A DNA stretch of 5,564 nucleotides from positions 1 through 5,564 of the forward strand of contig JAHFTZ010000189.1 in the NCBI GenBank assembly GCA_023265355.1, given 5' to 3'. The notes beneath the pieces were generated by a model. The model did no database searches and had not been told where the DNA came from. It was given only the letters and a program-made list of their open reading frames with translations. Positions within the stretch are counted from its first letter, which is position 1, and every line of letters begins with the position of its first letter. This DNA comes from Terriglobus sp. (lineage in GTDB: Bacteria; Acidobacteriota; Terriglobia; Terriglobales; Acidobacteriaceae). Positions 1-5,564 of the stretch are shown here, one piece after another. The translations under genes and the position numbers were made by a program.

Positions 1-496
1 CAAACTTATGCACCAACGGCACATGGCGATGGAGATTGCGGGCCATGAGTTCTGGGGTGCGGACGGAAACATCTATTACGATCTGCAAACGCCGAAGGGG
101 CAAGACTTCTTCCTCGCCACCATTGACCACGTCACCGGCGAACGGACCTGGTATCACATGGACCGCAACGAGTGGTCGATTCACTTCAACGTAAACCGCG
201 ACGCCACACTTTTCACCGGCGATGGCGGTGATCCCGGACAAGTAGCCAAGGCTCCAGACGGGGAATGGATCTACCTCTTTCGCCCGGAGAAGTTGAAGAA
301 CATCGGACTTGCGAACAAGGACTTCGTCTCTCCCGGTGTTTTCCACGCGGAGAAACTCGTCAATATGTCCAAACATAACTACAAGCTGGAACCGAACGTA
401 AGCTTCTCGCCCGATCAGAAGATGGTGATCTTCCGTTCCAATATGTTCGGACCGACTTATGTCTTCGGGGTTGAAGTAGAAAAAGCAGCGAAGTAA
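1..496 (+). CDS. Oligogalacturonate lyase-like protein (PL22), C-terminal part
   Basis: The frame is open to the left edge (AAA CTT precede the ATG at 8), so the gene starts upstream and the ATG at 8 is internal; about 164 residues are visible, ending at TAA 494-496. PL22 enzymes are seven-bladed beta-propellers that beta-eliminate short oligogalacturonates, usually with Mn2+. Seen here are repeated blade-like strands with SPDQ and FNVNRD turns and three family blocks: AGHEFW (His codon 44-46), matching the catalytic-base histidine region (His242 in the Yersinia enzyme, from memory); NEWSIHFNV (His codon 182-184), matching metal ligand His287; and YKLEPNVSF (about 380-406), matching QITHPHPSF, where Gln and both His are replaced by Tyr, Glu and Asn. 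This suggests a divergent PL22 branch with a changed metal site. The N-terminus is not visible, so location (cytoplasm or periplasm) is open. It is convergent with the CE12 gene and has its own likely terminator inside that gene. Family assignment is fairly secure; the exact substrate is not. Confidence 0.85.
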   Translation, partial: KLMHQRHMAMEIAGHEFWGADGNIYYDLQTPKGQDFFLATIDHVTGERTWYHMDRNEWSIHFNVNRDATLFTGDGGDPGQVAKAPDGEWIYLFRPEKLKNIGLANKDFVSPGVFHAEKLVNMSKHNYKLEPNVSFSPDQKMVIFRSNMFGPTYVFGVEVEKAAK

Positions 497-503
497 CTAC
501 TTC
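473..503. repeat. Short inverted and direct repeats across the two abutting stop codons
   Basis: GAAGTAG (473-479) is repeated as GAAGTA (490-495) and faces CTACTTC (497-503). The second copy and CTACTTC form an almost perfect palindrome centred on the 496/497 stop-stop junction. The arms carry the AAG-TA end of both genes, which both finish on a lysine codon. On the minus strand a T-run (484-480) follows five bases after the small hairpin, so it may act as a weak terminator for the CE12 operon. The stem is short and AT-rich, and chance is a fair explanation. Confidence 0.35.
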
Positions 504-1381
504 CCTTTGTAAGCAGGCACCGACGATCCCTTGGCGGAGAAATCTTTCGCCAGGGGATCTTTCTTTATGGACTTCAAGCCAGCCACCACACTCTCTGCAT
601 TGATCTCTGCTCCGGCCATGCTGGTGTGTGTGTGCGGGTCAGCAAAGAGAGGCTCCACGCTCGCCTCGCCCATTGCGTCGTAGCGTCGACCAATGATCTC
701 GTTCAGATCAATAAAGCCCACGTGCTCTTTCTCCGCAACCTGCTTCGCCCATCCCCCATAGTTCTCGGCATTGCGTACTACCTTGCCGTCCTTCCATATC
801 TTGCGCGGAATGGGCGAACAGAGAATCGGCGTGGCTCCTTTGGCCTTTGTATCTTCGACATACTTCCTCATGTACCAGCCGAAGCTATGTACAACTTCGT
901 GCCTCTTCAGGATCGGGTTTTCAATCTCTTTTACGTCATCGCTCACGCCCTGCAGAGATCCGCGAGCTCTCGCGGCATCGTCCAACGGTCCACCATCGTT
1001 ATGGCCGAATTGCAGGATGACAGTGTCGCCTTTCTTCATCAAAGCAAGCGTATCGTCCCAGTGCCCTTCTGTAATGTAAGTCCGGCTGCTGCGACCGCCG
1101 ACGGCTCGGTTTGTCACGTTGATCTTTGCCGTGTCGAAATAAGCGACGAGCGGTTCTCCCCAACCCCACTGACCGCCTGCACCATCACCGTGTCCGTTGC
1201 GCACGGTGGAGTCGCCTACAAGAAACAACGTAGGCAAGGCAGGGTTAGTGGGCTTCGGAAGATTCAGCTTTGCATGGACTGCGGGGTCGGTGGGGCTCGG
1301 CACCTGATCCTGAACCTGTCCTTGGAACACGATCGAAGCGATTAATCCGGAGAGAAGCAGTACTCGACTTGCCTTGATCAT
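497..1381 (-). CDS. Rhamnogalacturonan acetylesterase, SGNH hydrolase (CE12)
   Basis: This 294-residue enzyme of the GDSL/SGNH superfamily is predicted to remove acetyl esters from galacturonate in rhamnogalacturonan, opening it to glycosidases. Residues 1 to about 24 form a Sec signal (MIKASR, then a hydrophobic run VLLLSGLIASIVF) with no lipobox, so export to the periplasm or outside is expected. All four SGNH blocks are present: GDST at 56-59 with nucleophile Ser58; AVGGRSS at 93-99 with oxyanion Gly; FGHNDGG at 125-131 with Asn128; and DPHTHT at 248-253 with the Asp/His pair. Length suits a CE12 single-domain enzyme with a short low-complexity C-terminal tail rich in Lys and Ser. ATG at 1381 is preceded by AGGAG, which overlaps the stop of the GH105 gene, so it is likely the last gene of a translationally coupled operon. 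Its TAG (499-497) abuts the PL22 TAA. Family call is strong; preference for RG over other acetylated glycans is inferred from neighbours. Confidence 0.92.
   Translation of the reverse strand: MIKASRVLLLSGLIASIVFQGQVQDQVPSPTDPAVHAKLNLPKPTNPALPTLFLVGDSTVRNGHGDGAGGQWGWGEPLVAYFDTAKINVTNRAVGGRSSRTYITEGHWDDTLALMKKGDTVILQFGHNDGGPLDDAARARGSLQGVSDDVKEIENPILKRHEVVHSFGWYMRKYVEDTKAKGATPILCSPIPRKIWKDGKVVRNAENYGGWAKQVAEKEHVGFIDLNEIIGRRYDAMGEASVEPLFADPHTHTSMAGAEINAESVVAGLKSIKKDPLAKDFSAKGSSVPAYKGK
525..566 (+). terminator. Rho-independent terminator of the PL22 gene, inside the convergent CE12 gene
   Basis: Beginning 28 bases after the PL22 stop, arm 525-536 (GATCCCTTGGCG) pairs with arm 548-559 (CGCCAGGGGATC) over 12 pairs, one of them a T-G wobble (531/553). 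Pairs 537-539 with 545-547 can extend the stem to a 5-base loop. The run TTTCTTT (560-566) follows at once. The wobble pairs only in plus-strand RNA; in minus-strand RNA the same position is an A-C mismatch and no T-run follows. The element is therefore directional and serves the PL22 transcript. It encodes part of the CE12 C-terminal tail (around KDPLAKDFSAKG). Found by eye, without a folding calculation. Confidence 0.75.
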
Positions 1382-1385
1382 GAAT

Positions 1386-1390
1386 CTCCT
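1386..1390 (-). promoter_or_regulatory. Ribosome binding site of the CE12 gene, overlapping the GH105 stop
   Basis: On the minus strand AGGAG lies 4 bases before the ATG at 1381. Its first two bases, AG, are also the last two of the TAG stop of the GH105 gene (1391-1389). Ribosomes ending GH105 would sit on this site, which points to coupled translation of the two enzymes. Confidence 0.75.
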
Positions 1391-2588
1391 ACTTCTTGCG
1401 CTTGTGCGTTTTGGCCATGTTCTTCACTTCTGAAGCGGCCAACAGGAACGCACCCACACCGTAGTTGTAGCTCGCTGCGGGCACATAGAAGGCAGGCTCC
1501 GCACCCGTCTGCTGAATACATCCCAGACGCCCGTCAGCATAAACATGTTGCAGCATGCCTTTCCAGGCTTTCTCTACAACAGGGCGATAAACCTTCGCAT
1601 CCAGTAACTGCTGATTGATTCCCCAAGCGATCGCGTAAGTGAATAGAGCCGAGCCGGAGACCTCGGGTAAGGGATAGTCCTTCGGATCGAGCAAGCCTGC
1701 GTGCCACAGGCCATCTGTGCCCTGCAGTTCTTTTACGCGGGAGGCCATCTCCTGCAGCTGCGTAACATAAAAGCTGCGTCGGGCGTCATCCTTCGGAAGA
1801 TACTCAAGGGTCCGCACAATCCCTCCCATTACCCATCCATTTCCCCGCGACCAGAACATCTTCTTTCCGTTCACTTCTGTCTTATTGAGATACGACGCGT
1901 CGCGAAAGTAGAGATGTTCCTGTTTGTCGTAGAGAAGATCCGATGTCTTCTGCCATTGCTCGTCGAGATAAGCGATGTACCGTTTGTCTCCGGTGGCTTC
2001 ATACATCCGCGCCCACACTGGAGGAGCCATGAAGAGCGCGTCGCACCACCACCACGGCAGACGATCATCGCCAGGCTTCAAGGTCTTCATTGCGATCAGA
2101 GGCTCAATCTCTTCCTTTGTCGGTTCGATCATTGCAGGATCATGCTCTTTCAGAAATAGTTCCGCATAGGTCTGCGCCACGCTCTGATCATCCGCGTTCG
2201 GGAGATGACTGCGTAACTTCCAGTCGAATTGCTTCCCCATCGTCTTCATCGCGTCACGGTACTTCTCATCCCCAGTCGCATCGGAAGCCGCAATGAATCC
2301 GCTGTACAGCACGCTCCATGTCCAGATGCGATCGAAGTATTGCTGTGACCGTGCGAGCTCCCAATCGGCAACTTTGCGCACTGCTTTGTCGATATCCGCA
2401 GACTTCAAAGCGGCGGAGAGGTTCGTCGACATCGGTCCCCCGTCTGCAGGCGAGTCGCCGAAGTGACGTGAGTTGTCCTTGTTCACAATCGCCTGCTGCG
2501 CCGGTGTGGGCTGAGGAAATGTCTGTTGTGCGTGCAAAGCTCCACACAACAAAACAGATAGGCCAGCAGAATAAATCCTCGTCTTCAT
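1389..2588 (-). CDS. Unsaturated rhamnogalacturonyl hydrolase (GH105, YteR-like)
   Basis: GH105 enzymes hydrolyse the unsaturated galacturonyl residue (4-deoxy-hexenuronate) from the non-reducing end of oligosaccharides made by RG lyases, using hydration of the double bond. With the ATG at 2588 the protein has 399 residues, normal for a family of about 370-400 with an (alpha/alpha)6 barrel. Residues 1-20 are a clean Sec signal ending ALHA, cut before QQ; Cys15 follows Leu14, so it is not a lipobox. Family blocks are ADDQSVAQTY (132-141), PWWWCDALFMAPP (178-190) whose Asp183 matches the catalytic Asp of YteR (Asp143, from memory), FWSRGNGWVMGG (245-256) and VSGSALFTYAIAWGI (310-324). The tail is very basic (KRKK). 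A GTG at 2600, in frame, would add four residues, but AAGG would touch it directly, while the ATG has GAGG six bases upstream. Gaps are 16 bases to GH28 and 7 to CE12, as in an operon. GH88 is the nearest alternative and less likely. Confidence 0.92.
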   Translation of the reverse strand: MKTRIYSAGLSVLLCGALHAQQTFPQPTPAQQAIVNKDNSRHFGDSPADGGPMSTNLSAALKSADIDKAVRKVADWELARSQQYFDRIWTWSVLYSGFIAASDATGDEKYRDAMKTMGKQFDWKLRSHLPNADDQSVAQTYAELFLKEHDPAMIEPTKEEIEPLIAMKTLKPGDDRLPWWWCDALFMAPPVWARMYEATGDKRYIAYLDEQWQKTSDLLYDKQEHLYFRDASYLNKTEVNGKKMFWSRGNGWVMGGIVRTLEYLPKDDARRSFYVTQLQEMASRVKELQGTDGLWHAGLLDPKDYPLPEVSGSALFTYAIAWGINQQLLDAKVYRPVVEKAWKGMLQHVYADGRLGCIQQTGAEPAFYVPAASYNYGVGAFLLAASEVKNMAKTHKRKK

Positions 2589-2594
2589 CACAAT

Positions 2595-2598
2595 CCTC
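2595..2598 (-). promoter_or_regulatory. Ribosome binding site that sets the GH105 start
   Basis: On the minus strand GAGG stands 6 bases before the ATG at 2588, a good Shine-Dalgarno distance. The competing upstream GTG at 2600 overlaps this motif and has only AAGG directly against it. The site therefore favours the ATG and a 399-residue protein that begins MKTRIYSAG. Confidence 0.7.
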
Positions 2599-2604
2599 AC
2601 CCTT

Positions 2605-3987
2605 CTACTGCGGAAGCCCTGTTACGTTGACATCGTCCGTCAGCTTCACCGTACTGCCGTCTGCAATGATCATAGAGACATCGGAAAACTTCCAATCATG
2701 CGCATTTGAGATGTGTCCTGCGGTCTGCGCAGCGATCTGCAAATGGTCGAGCACGAAACGGTCCAACGGCACCTGGGGATAGGCGCTGACTTCAAACGCG
2801 GTTTTCGCTCCTGACGCCTTGATATTCCAGATATGAACATTCTGGAAATGCGCTATTCCCTTCTCCGCTGGCACCTCCGTGGAAAGCACCTTCCAGTACG
2901 GGGGATAGTCTTTGATTGCTTCTGGAATGTGCGCATAACTATAGCTCGGGTTCCAGTTCATGTTCACGCGCAGCACGACTGGCACGCCGGTCATGGTGAT
3001 GTCATGAAAGCGCAGATCCTCGCCCCATCCACCACGTGTTCGTGCGGATTTGAAAAGAATACCTACGGGCACCTGCTTCATTACCGTCAAGCCATAGGCT
3101 TCGATGTTGCGGAAGCCCCCCGAGGTTTCGCTGCCGATCGTCACACCAGCCGCACCATCGCGAATGATGGAGTCGCGCAATACGATATCTTCGGTCGGGC
3201 GATTCACGCGCAGACCATCCGAGTCCCGTCCGGCCTTGAGGCATAGAGCATCGTCGTTCACAGCGATGTCTGCGTGCTGCACGAGCACCTTCTTCGAAGA
3301 ATCAATATCGATCCCGTCCGTGCTCGGACCGCGCCCGCCCTCGTTATTCCGAATCGTCAGACCATCCAGGGTTACATCGTGCGAGTAGCAGATATGCACC
3401 GTCCAGAATCCCGAACGACGCAGCATCAGACCGCTCAGCTTCACCTCGGACGAGTTGAAGACCTGGATCAATCGCGGGCGCTTCGAATCATAGTCTGCAG
3501 CCCATCGGATTCCGCGCGCGTCATAATCTTTCCGCAGTGACCAGTATCCGTCCCAGAAGGTCTTGCCGTCGCCGTCAATCGTTCCTTCCCCGGTGATCTC
3601 GGCGTTCTTCTGCTCATAGATATTCACCAGCGCGGCGGGCCAAATCATTTCAATGCCTGCAACGCGTGTGGGCATCGAAGGGTAATCGGAGATCTTCTGC
3701 GATCCAAGGATCGTAACCCCCTTGTCCACCCGCAAGGTCACACCGCTCTTCACAAAGAGGGAACCACTCAGATACGTTCCCGCGCGGAAGACAACCGTGC
3801 CTCCAGCCTTAGCAGCCGCGTCAATCGCTCGCTGAATCGCGGGCGTGTCCAAGGTACTGCCATCACCTTTCGCTCCAAAGGTTGTCACATTGAAAATCTT
3901 GGCAGCTTCCGCAGAAGCTGAAATGCTACCCATGACAAGTAACAGCGCAACGAATGAAACTTGGCGGACCGCATGCGACATTCTCAC
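2605..3987 (-). CDS. Polygalacturonase-family glycosidase (GH28), likely exo-acting on RG-I or galacturonate oligomers
   Basis: GH28 enzymes are right-handed beta-helices that hydrolyse alpha-galacturonosyl links by inversion. The 460-residue protein starts with a Sec signal (about 1-28, hydrophobic VSFVALLLVMGSI, likely cut after ASA or AEA). The fold entry motif FNVTTFGAKGDG (32-43) and DTPAIQRAID (47-56) is typical. Catalytic blocks are STDGID (222-227, Asp224) and NDDALCLKAG (244-253, Asp245/Asp246), so all three acids are kept. The usual NTD is STD, the GHG loop is replaced by IGSETSGG (284-291), and the RIK block is FKSARTRGG (312-320). This variant pattern is seen in bacterial GH28 proteins of pectin loci and suggests exo-action, possibly as a rhamnogalacturonan galacturonidase. 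A GTG start at 3987 makes a GTGA overlap with the GH106 stop and has a G-rich site 8 bases upstream; an ATG at 3981 is the alternative and would shorten the protein by two residues. Family is certain; specificity is inferred. Confidence 0.92.
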   Translation of the reverse strand: MRMSHAVRQVSFVALLLVMGSISASAEAAKIFNVTTFGAKGDGSTLDTPAIQRAIDAAAKAGGTVVFRAGTYLSGSLFVKSGVTLRVDKGVTILGSQKISDYPSMPTRVAGIEMIWPAALVNIYEQKNAEITGEGTIDGDGKTFWDGYWSLRKDYDARGIRWAADYDSKRPRLIQVFNSSEVKLSGLMLRRSGFWTVHICYSHDVTLDGLTIRNNEGGRGPSTDGIDIDSSKKVLVQHADIAVNDDALCLKAGRDSDGLRVNRPTEDIVLRDSIIRDGAAGVTIGSETSGGFRNIEAYGLTVMKQVPVGILFKSARTRGGWGEDLRFHDITMTGVPVVLRVNMNWNPSYSYAHIPEAIKDYPPYWKVLSTEVPAEKGIAHFQNVHIWNIKASGAKTAFEVSAYPQVPLDRFVLDHLQIAAQTAGHISNAHDWKFSDVSMIIADGSTVKLTDDVNVTGLPQ

Positions 3988-5564
3988 TTGATCTTTCCCC
4001 CCATCAGACGCACAGGCCCAAGCATGCCCGAGGGTAGCGGCTGCAGGTTTTCCATATTTTGCGGAACGAAGCGCTCGCCATAGCGCGCGTTCAGCAAACG
4101 ATAATCCGGCAGCTTGCTTCCGGCCAGCGTGTTGATGGCCGTGTTCGCTACGTGCACTTCAATCGTGTTGTCGCCAACATGCAGAAGCGAACTGATATCC
4201 AGAGCATAGGGAGGATGCCATACCGAGCCTGCAAGTTTTCCGTTTACAAAGACTACGGCAGCTTCACGCACTGGACTTTCCAGAAGGGCTCGCATTCCAC
4301 TGACGATTTTGGGGTCGGCTACGACTGGCGTTCCTTCACCGAAGTCCAGAACAAGATTGGTTGACTTCAACTGCCTGGCGTCCATCTGGACTGCTCTGCT
4401 GTAAACAGCTTCACCGGAGTAGAAGCGAGTCGCTTCCGCATCCGTCCACGAGCGCAATGTCTCCATGGATTCGGTATATTCACTTCCCGCGAATCGTACC
4501 TTCCAACCATGACTAAGATCGGCAATGAGTATCTTGGCTTCCGTTTTTGTTCGCGGGAGCGACCCCGGTGTGCCATCACGAAACACCAGTACGCGCGATT
4601 CGTACGGTGCGAGATCGAGAGCAACAGATTTGGCCGAAACGGGTGTCATGGAACCTGTGAACGGATCCCACCACGCTGCCATGCCTCGTGTGGTGCGAAA
4701 GTTTGCCGTGGTATGTACGACATGATTGCCGGTATTCGCTAGAAAATAGACATCTGCATCTTCCAGCTTGCGGTGTACAAACCCAACATCCTCTGCATCT
4801 GACGCAACGTGTACGTCCGGCTTCAATGCCTTCTGTAAGTCCACGCCCAGCTGCGCGTCTTCGGCAACGAACTCAACCCCTGCATGGAACGCAAGCAGAG
4901 ATTCCATGGCCGTCTTCACTTCTACTGAAATCTGTTCCGCATGAAGAAAGCCCGGGGCTTCGGAGGGCTTCGATCCAACCACAATCACCTTTCCGCCCTT
5001 CTTTGAATAGTCTCCGATCTTCTTCAACGTCTCGGGTGACAGCCTTGTGACGTGCGGCAGAATAAGTACCGGATACGGCAGACCCACCCGATCGATCGAC
5101 TCCGCATCCACATAGTCCAGGTTGAAACCAGCGTCGAGAATCTGCGATGTCAGCGCGGGAGTAATATACCTCTTCATCTCGGCGGAGAGGGATGTATGGC
5201 CAGGTTTGAATTCGGCATAGGCGTCGTCATTCGGAAGCAAAACGGCGATATCGTTCGCTGGCTTGCCCTGCCGCAACAGATAGCTTATCCGCTGCATGTA
5301 CTTCGAAATATCCGGCATCACACTCCACCAAGGATTGTGATCGTTGAAGACTGCTGCCGCGTAGAAGGCCCAACCTGGCTCGGGAGTTCCCGGCGGCGTG
5401 TAAGGCCAACCATGCCCAACGAACTGGTTTACACCTTCCAGAAACATCCTGTCCGCTTCAGCCTTCATGTCCAGTGGCGTCGCCCGAAACGCGGGGGAAT
5501 GCAGCCACGTCCAGGTCTCCGCCGACGTGACCGGTCTTCCATAGAGATGACTCGCCGAAGTGGC
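3984..5564 (-). CDS. Alpha-L-rhamnosidase-like protein (GH106), C-terminal part
   Basis: The frame is open to the right edge; 526 residues are visible and the start lies outside. The ATG at 5468 is internal, since 32 in-frame codons precede it and contain the conserved HLYGRPVTSAETWTW block (visible residues 6-20). GH106 enzymes are large (often about 900-1,100 residues) and cleave terminal alpha-L-rhamnose from pectic rhamnogalacturonan and other glycans. In order: end of the catalytic barrel (1-100) with SAETW, GVNQFVGHGWPY, NPWWSV and YLLRQGK; a Rossmann-like accessory region (about 103-235) with DIAVLLP, YPVLILP and GGKVIVVGSKP; a beta-rich part with the WWDPFTG turn and LAPYESRVLVF; and a C-terminal jelly-roll resembling GH2 sugar-binding domains (about 380-526) with FVNGKLAGSVWHPP and DNTIEVHVANT. 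The end GPVRLMGG is typical of this fold. It overlaps GH28 by 4 bases and is upstream of it in the operon. RG-I is inferred as substrate from context; RG-II is possible. Confidence 0.88.
   Translation of the reverse strand, partial: ATSASHLYGRPVTSAETWTWLHSPAFRATPLDMKAEADRMFLEGVNQFVGHGWPYTPPGTPEPGWAFYAAAVFNDHNPWWSVMPDISKYMQRISYLLRQGKPANDIAVLLPNDDAYAEFKPGHTSLSAEMKRYITPALTSQILDAGFNLDYVDAESIDRVGLPYPVLILPHVTRLSPETLKKIGDYSKKGGKVIVVGSKPSEAPGFLHAEQISVEVKTAMESLLAFHAGVEFVAEDAQLGVDLQKALKPDVHVASDAEDVGFVHRKLEDADVYFLANTGNHVVHTTANFRTTRGMAAWWDPFTGSMTPVSAKSVALDLAPYESRVLVFRDGTPGSLPRTKTEAKILIADLSHGWKVRFAGSEYTESMETLRSWTDAEATRFYSGEAVYSRAVQMDARQLKSTNLVLDFGEGTPVVADPKIVSGMRALLESPVREAAVVFVNGKLAGSVWHPPYALDISSLLHVGDNTIEVHVANTAINTLAGSKLPDYRLLNARYGERFVPQNMENLQPLPSGMLGPVRLMGGKIK
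3996..4002 (-). promoter_or_regulatory. G-rich ribosome binding site of the GH28 gene
   Basis: On the minus strand GGGGGGA lies inside the last codons of the GH106 gene, 8 bases before the GTG at 3987. The alternative ATG at 3981 has only GAG one base away, so this site supports the GTG start and the GTGA stop-start overlap. It is a weak match to AGGAGG, so the choice is moderate. Confidence 0.5.

Noticed and set aside
8..10. ATG at 8 as the true start of the PL22 gene
   Set aside because: The product would be less than half a seven-bladed propeller, no ribosome site can be seen, and the frame is open to the left edge.
626..1345. Long plus-strand frame of 239 codons opposite the CE12 gene
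   Set aside because: It lies wholly antisense to a gene with all four SGNH blocks. Its product shows no recognisable domain and is rich in Arg, Cys and scattered hydrophobics, as expected of a shadow frame.
2544..2546. Cys15 of GH105 as a lipoprotein anchor
   Set aside because: The residues before it are V-L-L, lacking the small residue at -1 required by a lipobox; the ALHA-QQ signal peptidase I site fits better.
2318..2782. Plus-strand frame of 154 codons spanning the GH105/GH28 junction
   Set aside because: It is antisense to two well-supported genes. The product is Ser/Arg-rich with no domain, and the frame crosses the operon junction where the minus-strand ribosome site lies.
3002..3244. 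Minus-strand frame of 80 codons within GH28
   Set aside because: It is an out-of-phase frame inside the conserved beta-helix region of GH28, with no independent support.
4688..5050. Plus-strand frame of 120 codons opposite GH106
   Set aside because: The translation is Pro/Arg/Gln-rich low-complexity sequence typical of the complement of a coding strand; no start site or homology is evident.
5466..5468. ATG at 5468 as the true start of the GH106 gene
   Set aside because: The 32 codons before it are open to the window edge and encode the conserved HLYGRPVTSAETW block of the catalytic domain, so this Met is internal.

Overview
The window is a compact, almost fully coding piece of a bacterial pectin-degradation locus, aimed mainly at rhamnogalacturonan I (RG-I). 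It holds five protein genes, two of them cut by the window edges. No intergenic gap exceeds 16 bases, so there is no gene-free stretch to describe. I saw no tRNA or rRNA gene, CRISPR array, insertion sequence, attachment site or origin. The start of the minus-strand transcript lies outside the window, so its promoter and regulator cannot be seen.

Layout. On the plus strand, 1-496 is the C-terminal part of an oligogalacturonate-lyase-like (PL22) beta-propeller protein. On the minus strand, read from high to low coordinates, are the C-terminal part of a GH106-type alpha-L-rhamnosidase (5564-3984), a GH28 polygalacturonase-family enzyme (3987-2605), a GH105 unsaturated rhamnogalacturonyl hydrolase (2588-1389) and a CE12 rhamnogalacturonan acetylesterase (1381-497). 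The four are spaced as one operon: a 4-base GTGA overlap, a 16-base gap and a 7-base gap. The last minus-strand gene and the plus-strand PL22 gene meet tail to tail, their stop codons directly abutting at 496/497. A rho-independent terminator for the PL22 gene appears to lie inside the CE12 coding sequence (525-566).

How the genes fit together. GH28, GH105 and CE12 all begin with Sec-type signal peptides, so they probably act in the periplasm or outside. From family knowledge, GH105 removes the unsaturated galacturonyl residue left by RG lyases, GH106 removes the rhamnose then exposed, GH28 of this type removes the next galacturonate, and CE12 strips acetyl groups that block these steps. PL22 enzymes act on short (often unsaturated) oligogalacturonates, which would link the locus to homogalacturonan. 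No RG lyase, transporter or regulator is visible here.

Organism. Mixed but moderately high GC (mid-fifties percent, judged by eye), Gram-negative-style signal peptides with ALHA-QQ and ASA-E cleavage sites, and this CAZyme set without visible SusC/SusD genes would suit a soil acidobacterium of the Terriglobales type. This is an inference from style and content and is not proven. The locus looks like a well-organised member of a known class of pectin gene clusters; I do not see a wholly new system. The most notable details are the altered metal-binding motif in PL22 and the terminator hidden in the convergent gene.
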